Notes under the pieces: model-generated | The model's database searches: none | What the model saw: the letters and a program-made list of their open reading frames with translations, nothing else | Told to the model about the DNA's origin: nothing | NCBI RefSeq assembly: GCF_000317245.1 | Contig: NZ_AJLJ01000065.1 | Coordinates: 1-64,000, forward strand | Direction of reading: 5' to 3' | DNA: 64,000 bases | DNA from: Fischerella muscicola SAG 1427-1 = PCC 73103 | Lineage (GTDB): Bacteria > Cyanobacteriota > Cyanobacteriia > Cyanobacteriales > Nostocaceae | Position numbers and translations under genes: made by a program | Part shown: positions 1-8,360 of the stretch, one piece after another | Layout of the letters: each line of letters begins with the position of its first letter | Numbering within the stretch: position 1 is the first letter of the stretch

Positions 1-1
1 A

Positions 2-253
2 TTTCTAGTTCCCATCACCTATGACTTTGCTTTCCGACCAACTGATATTGGTGGTAGTGATGCTGTTATATCTCCTTATGTGGGTGCCGGCGTTGCTATC
101 GGAACTGGTGATGACACTGATATTGGTTTGCTACTCACTGGTGGTGTAGATTATCCTTTATCTTCTCAATTTATGATCACAGGTTCTGTGAATGCTTCTT
201 TTGTTGATGACACAGATGTCGGCTTGATGTTAGGAATCGGTTACAGATTCTAA
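2..253 (+). CDS. Outer-membrane beta-barrel protein, C-terminal fragment
   Basis: The reading frame enters from the left edge and stops at TAA 251-253, leaving 83 residues. The visible part alternates hydrophobic and polar residues in short strands separated by Gly/Asp-rich turns (for example GTGDDTD and DDTDVG). It ends in GIGYRF, an aromatic C-terminal residue typical of the BAM-recognised last strand of outer-membrane barrels. By inference it is a porin- or OmpA-like surface barrel protein. The start and most of the gene lie outside the window, so family and function cannot be settled. An intrinsic terminator follows it. Confidence 0.6.
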   Translation, partial: FLVPITYDFAFRPTDIGGSDAVISPYVGAGVAIGTGDDTDIGLLLTGGVDYPLSSQFMITGSVNASFVDDTDVGLMLGIGYRF

Positions 254-311
254 ATTAATCTACAAACTAGGTTAACTTCTTGGGATTATGTCGAATCCCC
301 TATGATTACAT

Positions 312-350
312 AACCCCGCCCCTAACTTAGATAGTAGGAGTGGGGTTTTA
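312..350 (+). terminator. Intrinsic terminator after the barrel gene
   Basis: AACCCCGCCCCTA (312-324) pairs with TAGGAGTGGGGTT (335-347) over 13 positions with one wobble and one mismatch, around a 10-nt loop. It ends in TTTTA. Its position 60 nt after the stop fits termination of the upstream gene. Confidence 0.8.
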
Positions 351-420
351 TTGATGCAAGTCAGTCTAGTTTTGATATCTTAGATAGAATCACCTGATCA
401 AAAGATTCGCAGAAATATCA

Positions 421-2064
421 ATGGATTGGATAACCGTACTGCGATCGCTCCAATCAGACTTCATAAAAAGGTTAACATCTGGTTGTCTGCTGCATTGTCA
501 AACAGAGGGTCAATATAGTGAAACAACAATAATATCTGGAGAAAGATTAACAACCCTCAGAGATTTTTGCTGGCTAATGGCAGAAAAATATAAACGTGTT
601 TCGCCAGTTCGTGACGTTTTTATCAGCTACCTCAAAGGAAAGTTAGGAGAGGAAGTGGTTAAAGAACGCCTAGCTGATTTGATCACAGAAGTAGATTACG
701 AAAAAAGAATTGGCGGAGATGGTAAAACAGATTTTACGATGACAGCTAATCCATCTATTGGTATTGAGGTGAAATCTCGTTACGGTAACATTGATAAAGT
801 GAGATGGTCAATCAGTGCCGAAGAAGTTGAGAAAAATGCAGTTGTAGTTTGCATTTTAATTAAAGAGCAAGTCAATGAGGCACAATCAGAGTATCATCTT
901 TTCCTGGCTGGGTTTCTGCCGACTCAAATGATTAAGCTGAAAACTGGCAGAATTTCCTTCGGAATACAGCAATTACTTTATGGTGGTGGTTTACGCGGTT
1001 ATTTAGAATATTTACAAGACACTAAAAATCATCAGCCAAATGAGAAAATTTTGATAAATAATAAACAAAATGTTAAATCAGAATTAATCTATCAACAACC
1101 AGATTATTCGCTCACAAAACCTGCATTCTCTTCAGTTAAAAATGGAAATATAAATACTCAAATTGAAGAGTTAAATCTGATTTATATAAAACTTGGAGAT
1201 GAATGCAGTGAAAAAGGACAATATCATGCTGCTATCATCAATTATAATGAAGCATTACAATTTTCTTCTCATGATGCCGATACATTCTATAAACTTGGTT
1301 TAGCACGTTATCAAATAGGAGATTATGAAGGAGCAATTGCCGATTATGCCCAAGCAATTAGAATTAATCCTAAATATATAAAAGCTTACAACAAAAGCGG
1401 TTTAGCACGTTATCAGTTAGGAGATTATGAAGGAGCAATTGCTGATTATACTCAGGCAATTAGAATTAATCCCAATGATGCGATCGCATACAAAAATCGT
1501 GCTGATGTGCGTTATTTTCTAGGTGACAAACAAGGAGCTATTGAAGATTATACCCAATTAGTCAAGTTGTATCCACAGCCAGAAGGTAAAATAAATTTAA
1601 AAAATATCAAAATTGGTGATTATCAAGAACAAGTTGAAGATTTTGTCCAAGAAAGTGAGCTTGATGCTGATGATTTTCTTGCTTATAAAAAGCGTGGTAA
1701 CTTTCGCCTAGAATTGGGAGACTATGAAGGAGCAATAACAGATTATACCCAAGCAATTAAAATTAATACTCATGATGCTGATGCTTATTATAATCGTGGT
1801 AATGCTCGTTATGATGTCCAAGATTACGAAGGAGCGATCGCAGATTATACAGAAACGATCAAAATTAATATTAATGATGCCGATGCCTATTATAATCGTG
1901 GCAATGCTCGTTATGATTTAGGAGACAAACAAGGAGCGATTGCAGATTTTCAGCAAGCTACTGCTATATACTATAAAGAAGGTAATCTCGTAAAACATAA
2001 AAAAGTTCAAGAAAGAATTTTAGATTTAGAAATTGAAGAATCTTTAGATGATTTAAAATTTTAG
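421..2064 (+). CDS. PD-(D/E)XK nuclease-like domain fused to TPR repeats
   Basis: This is a 547-residue protein of unknown function with two parts. Residues about 60-175 look like a restriction-endonuclease fold: a helix with E77/E78 (GKLGEEVVKERL), then D104 (GKTDF), then E116-V-K118 (IGIEVKSR). That is the E...D...ExK pattern of PD-(D/E)XK enzymes. Residues about 245-545 are tetratricopeptide repeats (repeated GDYEGAIADYTQAI-type units), interrupted by a degenerate stretch near 390-420. TPRs normally mediate protein contacts, so a nuclease guided by a partner is one reading, but no substrate can be named. The start is ATG 421 without a clear Shine-Dalgarno. The nuclease call is from motif spacing only. 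Confidence 0.65.
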   Translation: MDWITVLRSLQSDFIKRLTSGCLLHCQTEGQYSETTIISGERLTTLRDFCWLMAEKYKRVSPVRDVFISYLKGKLGEEVVKERLADLITEVDYEKRIGGDGKTDFTMTANPSIGIEVKSRYGNIDKVRWSISAEEVEKNAVVVCILIKEQVNEAQSEYHLFLAGFLPTQMIKLKTGRISFGIQQLLYGGGLRGYLEYLQDTKNHQPNEKILINNKQNVKSELIYQQPDYSLTKPAFSSVKNGNINTQIEELNLIYIKLGDECSEKGQYHAAIINYNEALQFSSHDADTFYKLGLARYQIGDYEGAIADYAQAIRINPKYIKAYNKSGLARYQLGDYEGAIADYTQAIRINPNDAIAYKNRADVRYFLGDKQGAIEDYTQLVKLYPQPEGKINLKNIKIGDYQEQVEDFVQESELDADDFLAYKKRGNFRLELGDYEGAITDYTQAIKINTHDADAYYNRGNARYDVQDYEGAIADYTETIKININDADAYYNRGNARYDLGDKQGAIADFQQATAIYYKEGNLVKHKKVQERILDLEIEESLDDLKF

Positions 2065-2102
2065 TTATTGATAGTTGCTGCTTGGGATGGTTTATTCATA
2101 AC

Positions 2103-2813
2103 TCATTTTAACTGTAATCTTTTCATTGTAGTTATACCAATAATGAATCCTGCAATCTGCGCCCAATAATTAACACTATTAAGTGGATTGACACCACCAG
2201 GAATATTTAAACTACCAATGCCATAAAATAATTGTTGGACAAACCACCAAATTGTGTAGAAAATAGCTGGAATTTGCATAGGTATAAATATAACTAAAAG
2301 AGGCATAACAGTATCGATTTTTACTTTGGGAAACTTGAAGATATATGCTCCCAAAACAGATGCGATCGCACCATTTGCACCTATCAATGGCACAGTCAAA
2401 TTGGGATTAGCAAGAATTTGGATTATTCCTGTCAGAACGCCACACATCAGATAAAATACTAAAAATCGTCCATGACCGAGAATATTTTCTAAATTTCTGC
2501 CAAAAACCCACAAGAATAGTAGATTACCCAAAATTTGGCTAAAACTACCGTGAATAAACATTGCAGTTAACACAGAAGCAGAACGCGACAAGAAAAACAT
2601 TCCAGCAGCAGAATTACCAGCAAAAAAACTAGCGATCGCGCCATGCATTTGGGCTGGAATTAAACCCCAATGAATTACAAAAATACCTAATTGTCCACTA
2701 ATTTCTAGCTTGAATTCCCATAAAAACAAAGCAAGGTTAATACCAATTAACCAATAAATTATTATTGGTTTTTTACGCGAACTAATGAAAAGGTTATCGC
2801 TAATAGGAATCAT
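2103..2813 (-). CDS. Rhomboid-family membrane protein lacking catalytic Ser and His
   Basis: This 236-residue polytopic membrane protein has the rhomboid layout: a WxFG-type motif (LWVFGRNLE, 101-109) in the position following TM2, a TM4 motif and a TM6 AxxAGF-type motif. In active rhomboid proteases TM4 has GxSG and TM6 has the catalytic His in AHxxGF. Here TM4 reads GANG (145-148, Asn147 in place of Ser) and TM6 reads AQIAGF (Gln219 in place of His). The TM2 HxxxxH...N triad keeps H88 and N97 but has Gln93. The protein should therefore be proteolytically dead. Inactive rhomboids elsewhere act in membrane-protein trafficking, but no role can be assigned here. It converges on the nuclease/TPR gene and is divergent from the kinase. 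Confidence 0.85.
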   Translation of the reverse strand: MIPISDNLFISSRKKPIIIYWLIGINLALFLWEFKLEISGQLGIFVIHWGLIPAQMHGAIASFFAGNSAAGMFFLSRSASVLTAMFIHGSFSQILGNLLFLWVFGRNLENILGHGRFLVFYLMCGVLTGIIQILANPNLTVPLIGANGAIASVLGAYIFKFPKVKIDTVMPLLVIFIPMQIPAIFYTIWWFVQQLFYGIGSLNIPGGVNPLNSVNYWAQIAGFIIGITTMKRLQLK

Positions 2814-2841
2814 TGAAGATATTTGGTGATTGATGTTTGAT

Positions 2842-2912
2842 GGTTGGTAGTTAGTGGTTAGTATTCACTTGTGGTATTTACCACTAACCACTATCCACTA
2901 ACTACTAACCAC
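2842..2912. repeat. Long inverted repeat between rhomboid and kinase genes
   Basis: A left arm of the type GGTAGTTAGTGGTTAGT (from 2842) is mirrored by ACTAACCACTATCCACTAAC at 2883 onward, ending near 2912. This is low-complexity dispersed repeat material typical of Nostocales spacers. Translating through it gives a nonsense N-terminal extension to the kinase, which is why the kinase start was placed downstream. Confidence 0.7.
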
Positions 2913-2972
2913 AGTCAGAAAACTGTGGCAAGATCAAAATCAGGTCGTAGCGTATTCAACTGGGTAAACCAA

Positions 2973-3890
2973 ATGCTGGGAAACATACTTGTTGGAAGAT
3001 ACCAAATTATCAGTCATTTGGGAGGAGGAGGCTTCGGTGAAACTTTTGTCGCTTATGATACTCAATTACCTGGTAATCCTAAATGTGTTGTCAAGAAACT
3101 TAAACCCCAAGTCACAGATCCAGAAAGTCTGCAAACTGCTAGACGTCTATTTGATACAGAAGCCCAGGTTTTGCATAAATTAGGTACACACAATCAGATA
3201 CCCCAACTTTTGGCATACTTTGAAGAAAACGAAGAATTTTATCTGGTACAAGAATTTATTGAAGGTCATAATTTGAGCCAAGAAATCATACCAGGAAAGC
3301 CCCTCAGTCAATCTCAAGTTATTTCTCTTTTGCAAGAGATTTTAAAAATTTTAGATTTTGTTCATCAACAAAAAGTTATCCATCGTGACGTCAACCCCCA
3401 TAATTTACTAAGAAGAGAACCAGATGGCAAGTTATTTTTAATTGATTTTGGAGCCGTAAAACAAATTACGACTCAGGTAATTAATCCTAGTAACAAAACT
3501 ACATTTACCGTCGCGATTGGTACTCCTGGCTATATTCCTGGGGAACAAGCCCAAGGTAGCCCAAAATATAGTAGCGATATATATGCTGTTGGTATTCTTG
3601 GGATTCAAGCACTCACTGGCTTATCTCCTGAAGAACTGGAAAAAGACGCAGAAACTAATGAAATTATTTGGCAAAATCATACTGAAGTGAGCCAGGAATT
3701 TGCTCAATTTTTAGATAAAATGGTGCGTTATGATTTTCGTCAACGCTACTCATCAGCAACTTTAGCTTTACAAGCATTAAAAGATTTGCATAATCCCCAC
3801 TGGCAAACATTAGCATTAAATATTCCTGATCACAATCAACCATCAATTACAAATAATAAACCCCAAAAAAGATTATCAAAAAAATCTTAG
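2973..3890 (+). CDS. Ser/Thr protein kinase (N-terminal part of a split kinase-TPR protein)
   Basis: This is a 305-residue Hanks-type kinase domain. Visible are the glycine loop HLGGGGFGETF (15-25), ATP-binding Lys41 (CVVKKL), helix-C Glu63, catalytic HRD 137-139, Asn144 and DFG 158-160. The catalytic-loop lysine of HRDxKPxN is replaced: the motif reads HRDVNPHN, with Asn141. Activity is therefore possible but uncertain. An upstream in-frame GTG at 2871 would add 34 residues translated from repeat DNA, so ATG 2973 is preferred. The frame ends in KPQKRLSKKS five bases before the downstream TM-TPR frame. The two frames join seamlessly after a -1 shift at the A7 tract 3878-3884, which suggests one ancestral kinase-TM-TPR receptor. 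Confidence 0.85.
   Translation: MLGNILVGRYQIISHLGGGGFGETFVAYDTQLPGNPKCVVKKLKPQVTDPESLQTARRLFDTEAQVLHKLGTHNQIPQLLAYFEENEEFYLVQEFIEGHNLSQEIIPGKPLSQSQVISLLQEILKILDFVHQQKVIHRDVNPHNLLRREPDGKLFLIDFGAVKQITTQVINPSNKTTFTVAIGTPGYIPGEQAQGSPKYSSDIYAVGILGIQALTGLSPEELEKDAETNEIIWQNHTEVSQEFAQFLDKMVRYDFRQRYSSATLALQALKDLHNPHWQTLALNIPDHNQPSITNNKPQKRLSKKS
3878..3884 (+). other. In-register A AAA AAA slippery heptamer at the kinase/TPR junction
   Basis: Seven A residues lie so that the kinase frame reads tcA AAA AAA, the X XXY YYZ register of -1 slippery sites. After a -1 shift the reading continues KKILAAMLILG into the downstream membrane/TPR frame, which is open back to 3860. The kinase stop TAG is at 3888-3890. 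It could be programmed slippage, transcriptional slippage, a fixed mutation or a sequencing error. Confidence 0.55.
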
Positions 3891-3895
3891 CGGCA

Positions 3896-5122
3896 ATGCT
3901 AATTTTAGGAGTGGGAACAACAGCATCTATATATATTCTGAATAGTATTAATTCTGTAAACGCCACTGAATTATATAAAAAAGCTAATACACTGTATGAA
4001 TTACAACGCTATCAAGATGCTTTGTCAGCATATGAAAAAGCAGTAAAAATTCGACCAGAATATGCTGAAGCTTGGAATGGACAAGCTAGTACGCTAAGTA
4101 AATTAAAAGAATACAAAGCAGCTCTCGCAGCTTATGACAAAGCAATTCAAATTGAACCGGATTATTTAGAAGCTTGGATAGGTCGAGGTTTTGTATTAAA
4201 AGATTTGCGACGATATCAAGAAGCGATCGCCTCTTTTGATAAAGCTTTACAACTAGAAAATAACTCTCCTCAAGTTTGGAATGCAAAAGGAGAAGCTTTA
4301 AACAGTTTAAAGCGATACGATGAGGCGATATCGGCTTATGAACAAGCAATTAATTTGCAAAAAGATGATTATGAAGCTTGGTACAATAAAGCCCAAACTC
4401 TACAAAATTTAAAACGCTACGAAGAGGCAATCAGAGCGTACGATAAAACTCTTGAAATCAAACCAAGTTATACAGAAGCCTGGTATAATCGCGGCAATTC
4501 TTTTGTTAATCTGCAACGTTACCAAGATGCATTTACAGCCTATGATCAAGCCGTGCAAACTAATCAAAATTATTACCAAGCATGGTTAGCAAGAGGTAAT
4601 ATTCTGATGAATTTACGACGCTATCCAGAGGCTGTTGAATCATTTAATAGATTTATTGAATTGAACTCTAATAATTTCCAAGCATGGTATAATAAGGGTT
4701 GGTCGCTACATCAAATGCAAAAATACAACGAAGCTGTAGCAGCTTATGAGCAAGCAGCAAAATTGAAACGAAACGATGATCAACTTTGGTATAACCGAGG
4801 CAATTCGCTATATCTTTTACAGCAATATGAAGAAGCGATCGCCTCATATGATCGCGCCGCCCGTTACAACCCAAAACACTACGAAACTTGGTTTTCTAGA
4901 GGAAATGCCTTGTTTAATTTACAACGTTATCAAGAAGCGATCGCTTCTTACAATCAAGCGATAAAAATTAAACCAGACTATCAGCAAGCCATCCAAGCAC
5001 GAGACAAAGCGCAAAGTCAGTTGTCAGTGATCAAACCAAATGTAATTATTACAAAACCTTCTGTAGAACGAATTCAAAAATCCAATCCAATACAATTAAT
5101 TCTGCCAAAACCTCTACGTTAG
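3896..5122 (+). CDS. Membrane-anchored TPR protein (C-terminal part of a split kinase-TPR protein)
   Basis: This frame of 408 residues starts with a hydrophobic segment (LILGVGTTASIYIL, 2-15). About ten tandem TPR units follow (AYEKAVKIRPEYAEAW-type) to about residue 375, then a short Lys/Pro-rich tail. Cyanobacterial Ser/Thr kinases often have the order kinase, one TM, TPR array in a single chain. Here the TM and TPR portion is in the -1 frame relative to the kinase, and its open frame extends upstream of this ATG to 3860. It may be made only as a fusion by frameshifting, from its own ATG 3896, or not at all. The TPRs probably face the periplasm or lumen and bind a partner protein. Confidence 0.75.
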   Translation: MLILGVGTTASIYILNSINSVNATELYKKANTLYELQRYQDALSAYEKAVKIRPEYAEAWNGQASTLSKLKEYKAALAAYDKAIQIEPDYLEAWIGRGFVLKDLRRYQEAIASFDKALQLENNSPQVWNAKGEALNSLKRYDEAISAYEQAINLQKDDYEAWYNKAQTLQNLKRYEEAIRAYDKTLEIKPSYTEAWYNRGNSFVNLQRYQDAFTAYDQAVQTNQNYYQAWLARGNILMNLRRYPEAVESFNRFIELNSNNFQAWYNKGWSLHQMQKYNEAVAAYEQAAKLKRNDDQLWYNRGNSLYLLQQYEEAIASYDRAARYNPKHYETWFSRGNALFNLQRYQEAIASYNQAIKIKPDYQQAIQARDKAQSQLSVIKPNVIITKPSVERIQKSNPIQLILPKPLR

Positions 5123-5130
5123 CTCAGAAA

Positions 5131-5187
5131 GTTCGTAGTAAGGACTTGAGTCCTTATTGTTAAGCACTAAAGTGCTTACTACAAACC
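5131..5187. repeat. Dispersed GTAGTAAGGACT...AGTGCTTACTACAAAC repeat
   Basis: Two nested short palindromes (AAGGACTTGAGTCCTT and AAGCACTAAAGTGCTT) are bounded by CGTAGTA and TACTACAAAC. The same family recurs at 7316-7349, 13461-13487, 14890-14940 and 62811-62910 in this window. Confidence 0.75.
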
Positions 5188-5300
5188 TTTAATTAAAAGT
5201 TTCATTTAATACTGTTCGTGGCGGCTAGAAGTCGCAGTTATACAGACAAAACTTGCTAGACAAAGGTAATATAAATACCTTGTAATTGAGAACTGCAACA

Positions 5301-5705
5301 ATGGAAAAAAAAATTCAACGCATCAATCCAGCAGGATTATATGACCCATCTGCAAACGGCTATACGCATGTAGCAGTTGTGCCACCTGGAGCAACTTTGA
5401 TTTATGTTGCTGGTCAAGGTGGTGAAGACGAAAATGGTAATCTTGTTGATGATTTTGCTGCCCAATTGAAGCAGGCTTTTGCCAATCTCCAGGTTGCACT
5501 GACTGCTGCTGGCGCACGCCCGGAACACGTTGTCAAGCTAACTACGCTTATAGTTAATCATGACGAATCCAAACTTCAGCAGTTAGTTGCTCAAGTGCAG
5601 ACAATCTGGGGGAATGAAGCACCGACTCAAACATTGATTCCAGTTCCTAGACTTGCACTGGATAGCATGTTGTTTGAAGTGGAAGCCGTTGCTGTAATTC
5701 CATAG
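5301..5705 (+). CDS. RidA (YjgF/YER057c/UK114) family protein
   Basis: This 134-residue protein is of standard RidA length. RidA proteins form trimers and hydrolyse reactive enamine/imine intermediates from PLP enzymes. The family pattern is visible: YVAGQGG near 36-42, the helix NLQVALTAAGARPEHVVKLTT, and the C-terminal IPVPRLALDSMLFEVEAVAV, which contains the conserved active-site arginine. An upstream in-frame TTG (5286) exists, but ATG 5301 gives the family's normal N-terminus. A short-chain dehydrogenase starts 78 nt downstream on the same strand, so the two may be cotranscribed. The exact substrate is unknown, and subfamily paralogues may not have RidA activity. Confidence 0.85.
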   Translation: MEKKIQRINPAGLYDPSANGYTHVAVVPPGATLIYVAGQGGEDENGNLVDDFAAQLKQAFANLQVALTAAGARPEHVVKLTTLIVNHDESKLQQLVAQVQTIWGNEAPTQTLIPVPRLALDSMLFEVEAVAVIP

Positions 5706-5783
5706 CCATAATGATCAGGCGATTTGTCTATCTCAGCTTGGCGATGAATCTTTTTCAGCAATTTCATTGGGAGAATAAAAACG

Positions 5784-6497
5784 ATGCATCAGCACAAAGT
5801 TGTGATTGTTACAGCTGCAAGTCGTGGTATCGGAGGAGGTTGTGCGCGAGAATTAGCAGCACAGGGCTACAAAGTTTCACTCATAGCTCGAAGCAAGAGT
5901 GTCTTCCAGTTGGCTGAAGAGTTGGGAGGTATAGCAACCCAAGGTTCGATTGCAAATCCCCAAGATTTGCAGCACTTGGTAGATACGACGTTGGCTAATT
6001 TTGGTCGCATTGATGCAGTGGTGAATAGTTTTGGAGATCCACCCCGCCCAGATTTACTATCAATTTCCGATGAAATGTGGCTAGAGAATTTTGAAATGCT
6101 ATTTTTGAGCGTTGTTCGCATAGCAAGGCTGGTTACGGAACCTATGCAAAAACAAGGGGGTGGGGTGATTGTCAATATTTCCGCATCTGATTCCCGTGAA
6201 CCAGATTTGGGGACACCCTTTAGCGGGACACTCCGCACTGCAATGGAAGGATTTACAAAACTTTATGCCAAGCGTTACAAAGCCGATAAAATTCGTATGA
6301 TTTCCGTAGCGCCCCACTTTGTTGGGGATAGCATGGAAGAATTTGAAGGCTGGAATCTGCCGACAGACCTAATGTTGGGTCGTCCTGCTACCTATGCTGA
6401 ATTTGCGAAAACAGTTGCTTTTCTAATTTCTGAGGATGCCAAGTTTATCACAGGTACGACTCTCAAATTTGATGAAGCTTATTCTGCTGCAATTTAG
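5784..6497 (+). CDS. Short-chain dehydrogenase/reductase with atypical active site
   Basis: This is a 237-residue Rossmann protein. The nucleotide-binding motif TAASRGIGGG (10-19) matches TGxxxGxG with an Ala change, and NSFG matches the NNAG position. A Ser in NISASDS lies where the SDR catalytic Ser sits. The usual YxxxK is not there: the aligned segment reads FSGTLRTAMEGFTKLYAKRY, with Phe for Tyr and no Lys at the expected spacing. It may be a non-canonical SDR or a binding protein rather than a classical NAD(P)H oxidoreductase. It follows the RidA-like gene on the same strand and may share its transcript. The start is ATG 5784, downstream of a possible GGGAG ribosome site (about 5769-5773). 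Confidence 0.75.
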   Translation: MHQHKVVIVTAASRGIGGGCARELAAQGYKVSLIARSKSVFQLAEELGGIATQGSIANPQDLQHLVDTTLANFGRIDAVVNSFGDPPRPDLLSISDEMWLENFEMLFLSVVRIARLVTEPMQKQGGGVIVNISASDSREPDLGTPFSGTLRTAMEGFTKLYAKRYKADKIRMISVAPHFVGDSMEEFEGWNLPTDLMLGRPATYAEFAKTVAFLISEDAKFITGTTLKFDEAYSAAI

Positions 6498-6593
6498 AAT
6501 TACAAAAGGTGCCGCGATCGCAGCACCTCTTCTAACCATAAAATCAAAAATAAATCTTTTCTTTTCGCTTTACGCCTTAACTTTTCTCTTGCT

Positions 6594-6953
6594 TTAATAA
6601 GCATCCTCAACCTCAAGTTGAGCCACCGTTACCGCATTAAAAGCGAAAGCTGCTACCAATGGTATCGGACATCTCAACCAATAGGTGACAAAAGCTGCAA
6701 TCATAGTTGCAATTACTGCTGTGAGCGACCAAAAACGTTCTTCACAGGTTAATCCTTTTTCGGCTTTAATGACTCTAAGAACTTGCATGGGAATTGGTTC
6801 TGGCATTACAGCGCCAGGAGGAAAAGCCCAGTAACTATTACAGCGCTCAATAAATAAATCTGTCCAGCCGTTATCTTTGCACCATTCTTCAATCCATGCA
6901 TCAGAGTAATGTTTCATATTCCGACTACCAATTCGCTTCAAGAAGTTCAACAT
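6594..6953 (-). CDS. Hypothetical protein with a C-terminal membrane hairpin
   Basis: This 119-residue protein belongs to no family I recognise. The N-terminal 60 residues are polar and aromatic-rich (DAWIEEWCKDNGW). Residues about 76-112 are two closely spaced hydrophobic segments (LTAVIATMIAAFVTYWL and IPLVAAFAFNAVTVA) separated by RCP, suggesting a re-entrant or two-pass anchor. It is transcribed away from the frameshifted acylase across a long AT-rich spacer. The ordinary codon use and compact domain layout argue that it is a real gene. Confidence 0.6.
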   Translation of the reverse strand: MLNFLKRIGSRNMKHYSDAWIEEWCKDNGWTDLFIERCNSYWAFPPGAVMPEPIPMQVLRVIKAEKGLTCEERFWSLTAVIATMIAAFVTYWLRCPIPLVAAFAFNAVTVAQLEVEDAY

Positions 6954-7551
6954 AATAATTAGAAAATCAATAAATATAATTTTTTTAGTTAATCTTAATA
7001 ATTAATCAATCTCTTTTAAGTTAATTAACTGCGGCAATTGTTAAAACTTGTTAAAAGCAAAATCTACCTCTAAGCAATTTTAAACTAGTCTTTTCTTACA
7101 TAAACAGACTAACAGTACTTTCATTCTTATTGCATCGATTGAAAATAAACTTTACCTGGAAATTGGTAACTAAATAATTTGCAACAATTGAGTGAGCATA
7201 TGCTTCTTAAGTAAATTCGGTAAAAGGTAAAGGGAAAATACTAATCTGTATTCATTGGATTGATAATTAAAGCTCAAAATAGTCAAGACTTATGCAATTG
7301 ACATAATAATTTTAAGTTTGTAGTGAGGACTAAAGTCCTTAATACAAACAAAATCATGAGTACAATTGCTTAATATATTTTCAATTTTATTTTTTAATTT
7401 TCTCTTTAATTCAATTTACAAGTTTACTAACCAAGCTTAACCATACTAGAGAAAGATATTTGAGGAAAAACTGCAAACATATATGTATCAAAATTACCGA
7501 AAATACAGACAATGTTAACAATCTAAAAATTTATCATCTGCGAAATAAACC
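6954..7551. other. AT-rich spacer with one dispersed repeat copy
   Basis: No coding frame is supported in these 598 bases. The only structure recognised is the GTTTGTAGTGAGGACT...ACAAAC imperfect palindrome at 7316-7349. Promoters for the divergent flanking genes must lie here, but no convincing -35/-10 pair was identified. Confidence 0.6.
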
Positions 7552-8246
7552 ATGCAGAAGCTATTTAAAAGCAAAATCTTGAAATGGATTAGCATCAGTA
7601 TTCTAGTTGTAATTTTGGTCATGAGTAGTGCGATCGCTTACACTATTCATCATTCCTGGCCCCAAGAAAGCGGCAAAATTAGGTTACCAGGATTGCAAGC
7701 ACAGGTAGAAGTCCGACGCGATGGATCAGGAATTCCTCACATTTATGCCCAGAATACCCACGATCTATTTATGGCCCAAGGCTATATTCATGCTCAAGAT
7801 CGTTTCTGGCAAATGGATTTTTGGCGACACATAGGTTCTGGTCGTTTAGCAGAAATGTTTGGTCAGTCGCAGGTGAGTGTTGATAAATTTCTGCGTACCT
7901 TGGGATGGGCGCGAGTTGCCCAAACAGAAATACAGCAGCTGGATACACAAACCAAAAATATCTTACAAGCCTATGCTGGTGGGATTAATACTTATCTTGC
8001 TAATCACCAAGATAGCGGCTTAAGTTTAGAATATGCTGTCTTAAAACTGCTCAATCCCAAATATAAACCTGAACCTTGGCAACTTTTACATACACTCACG
8101 TGGGGCAAAGTTATGTCCTACGATCTCGGCGACAACCTAGACACAGAAATTGAACGCAGTATCCTACTCAAAACCCTCACATCACAACAAGTAGACCAAC
8201 TTATTCCTCCCTATCCCGCCCATCATCCCATAATTGACGCACAGGT

Positions 8247-8360
8247 AGGAGGAGAAAGGGGACAAGGAGGACAAGGGGGACAAGGGGGACAAGAGGGACA
8301 AGAGGGACAAGGGAGTAATCTTTCTTCCTTGTCTTCCCCCTCTTTCCCTCTCGCTCTCGG
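8247..8360. repeat. Purine/pyrimidine repeat inserted in frame in the acylase gene
   Basis: Tandem GGACAAGGG/GGACAAGAG units form a purine-rich left half, followed by a CTTGTCTTCCCCCTC-type pyrimidine-rich right half. It encodes (GQGGQE)n then SSLSSPSFPL between normal family sequence, without breaking the frame. Confidence 0.75.

Noticed and set aside
2871..2972. In-frame N-terminal extension of the kinase from GTG 2871
   Set aside because: It translates a low-complexity inverted repeat (TTNHYPLTTNH) and has no family counterpart; ATG 2973 gives the normal kinase start.
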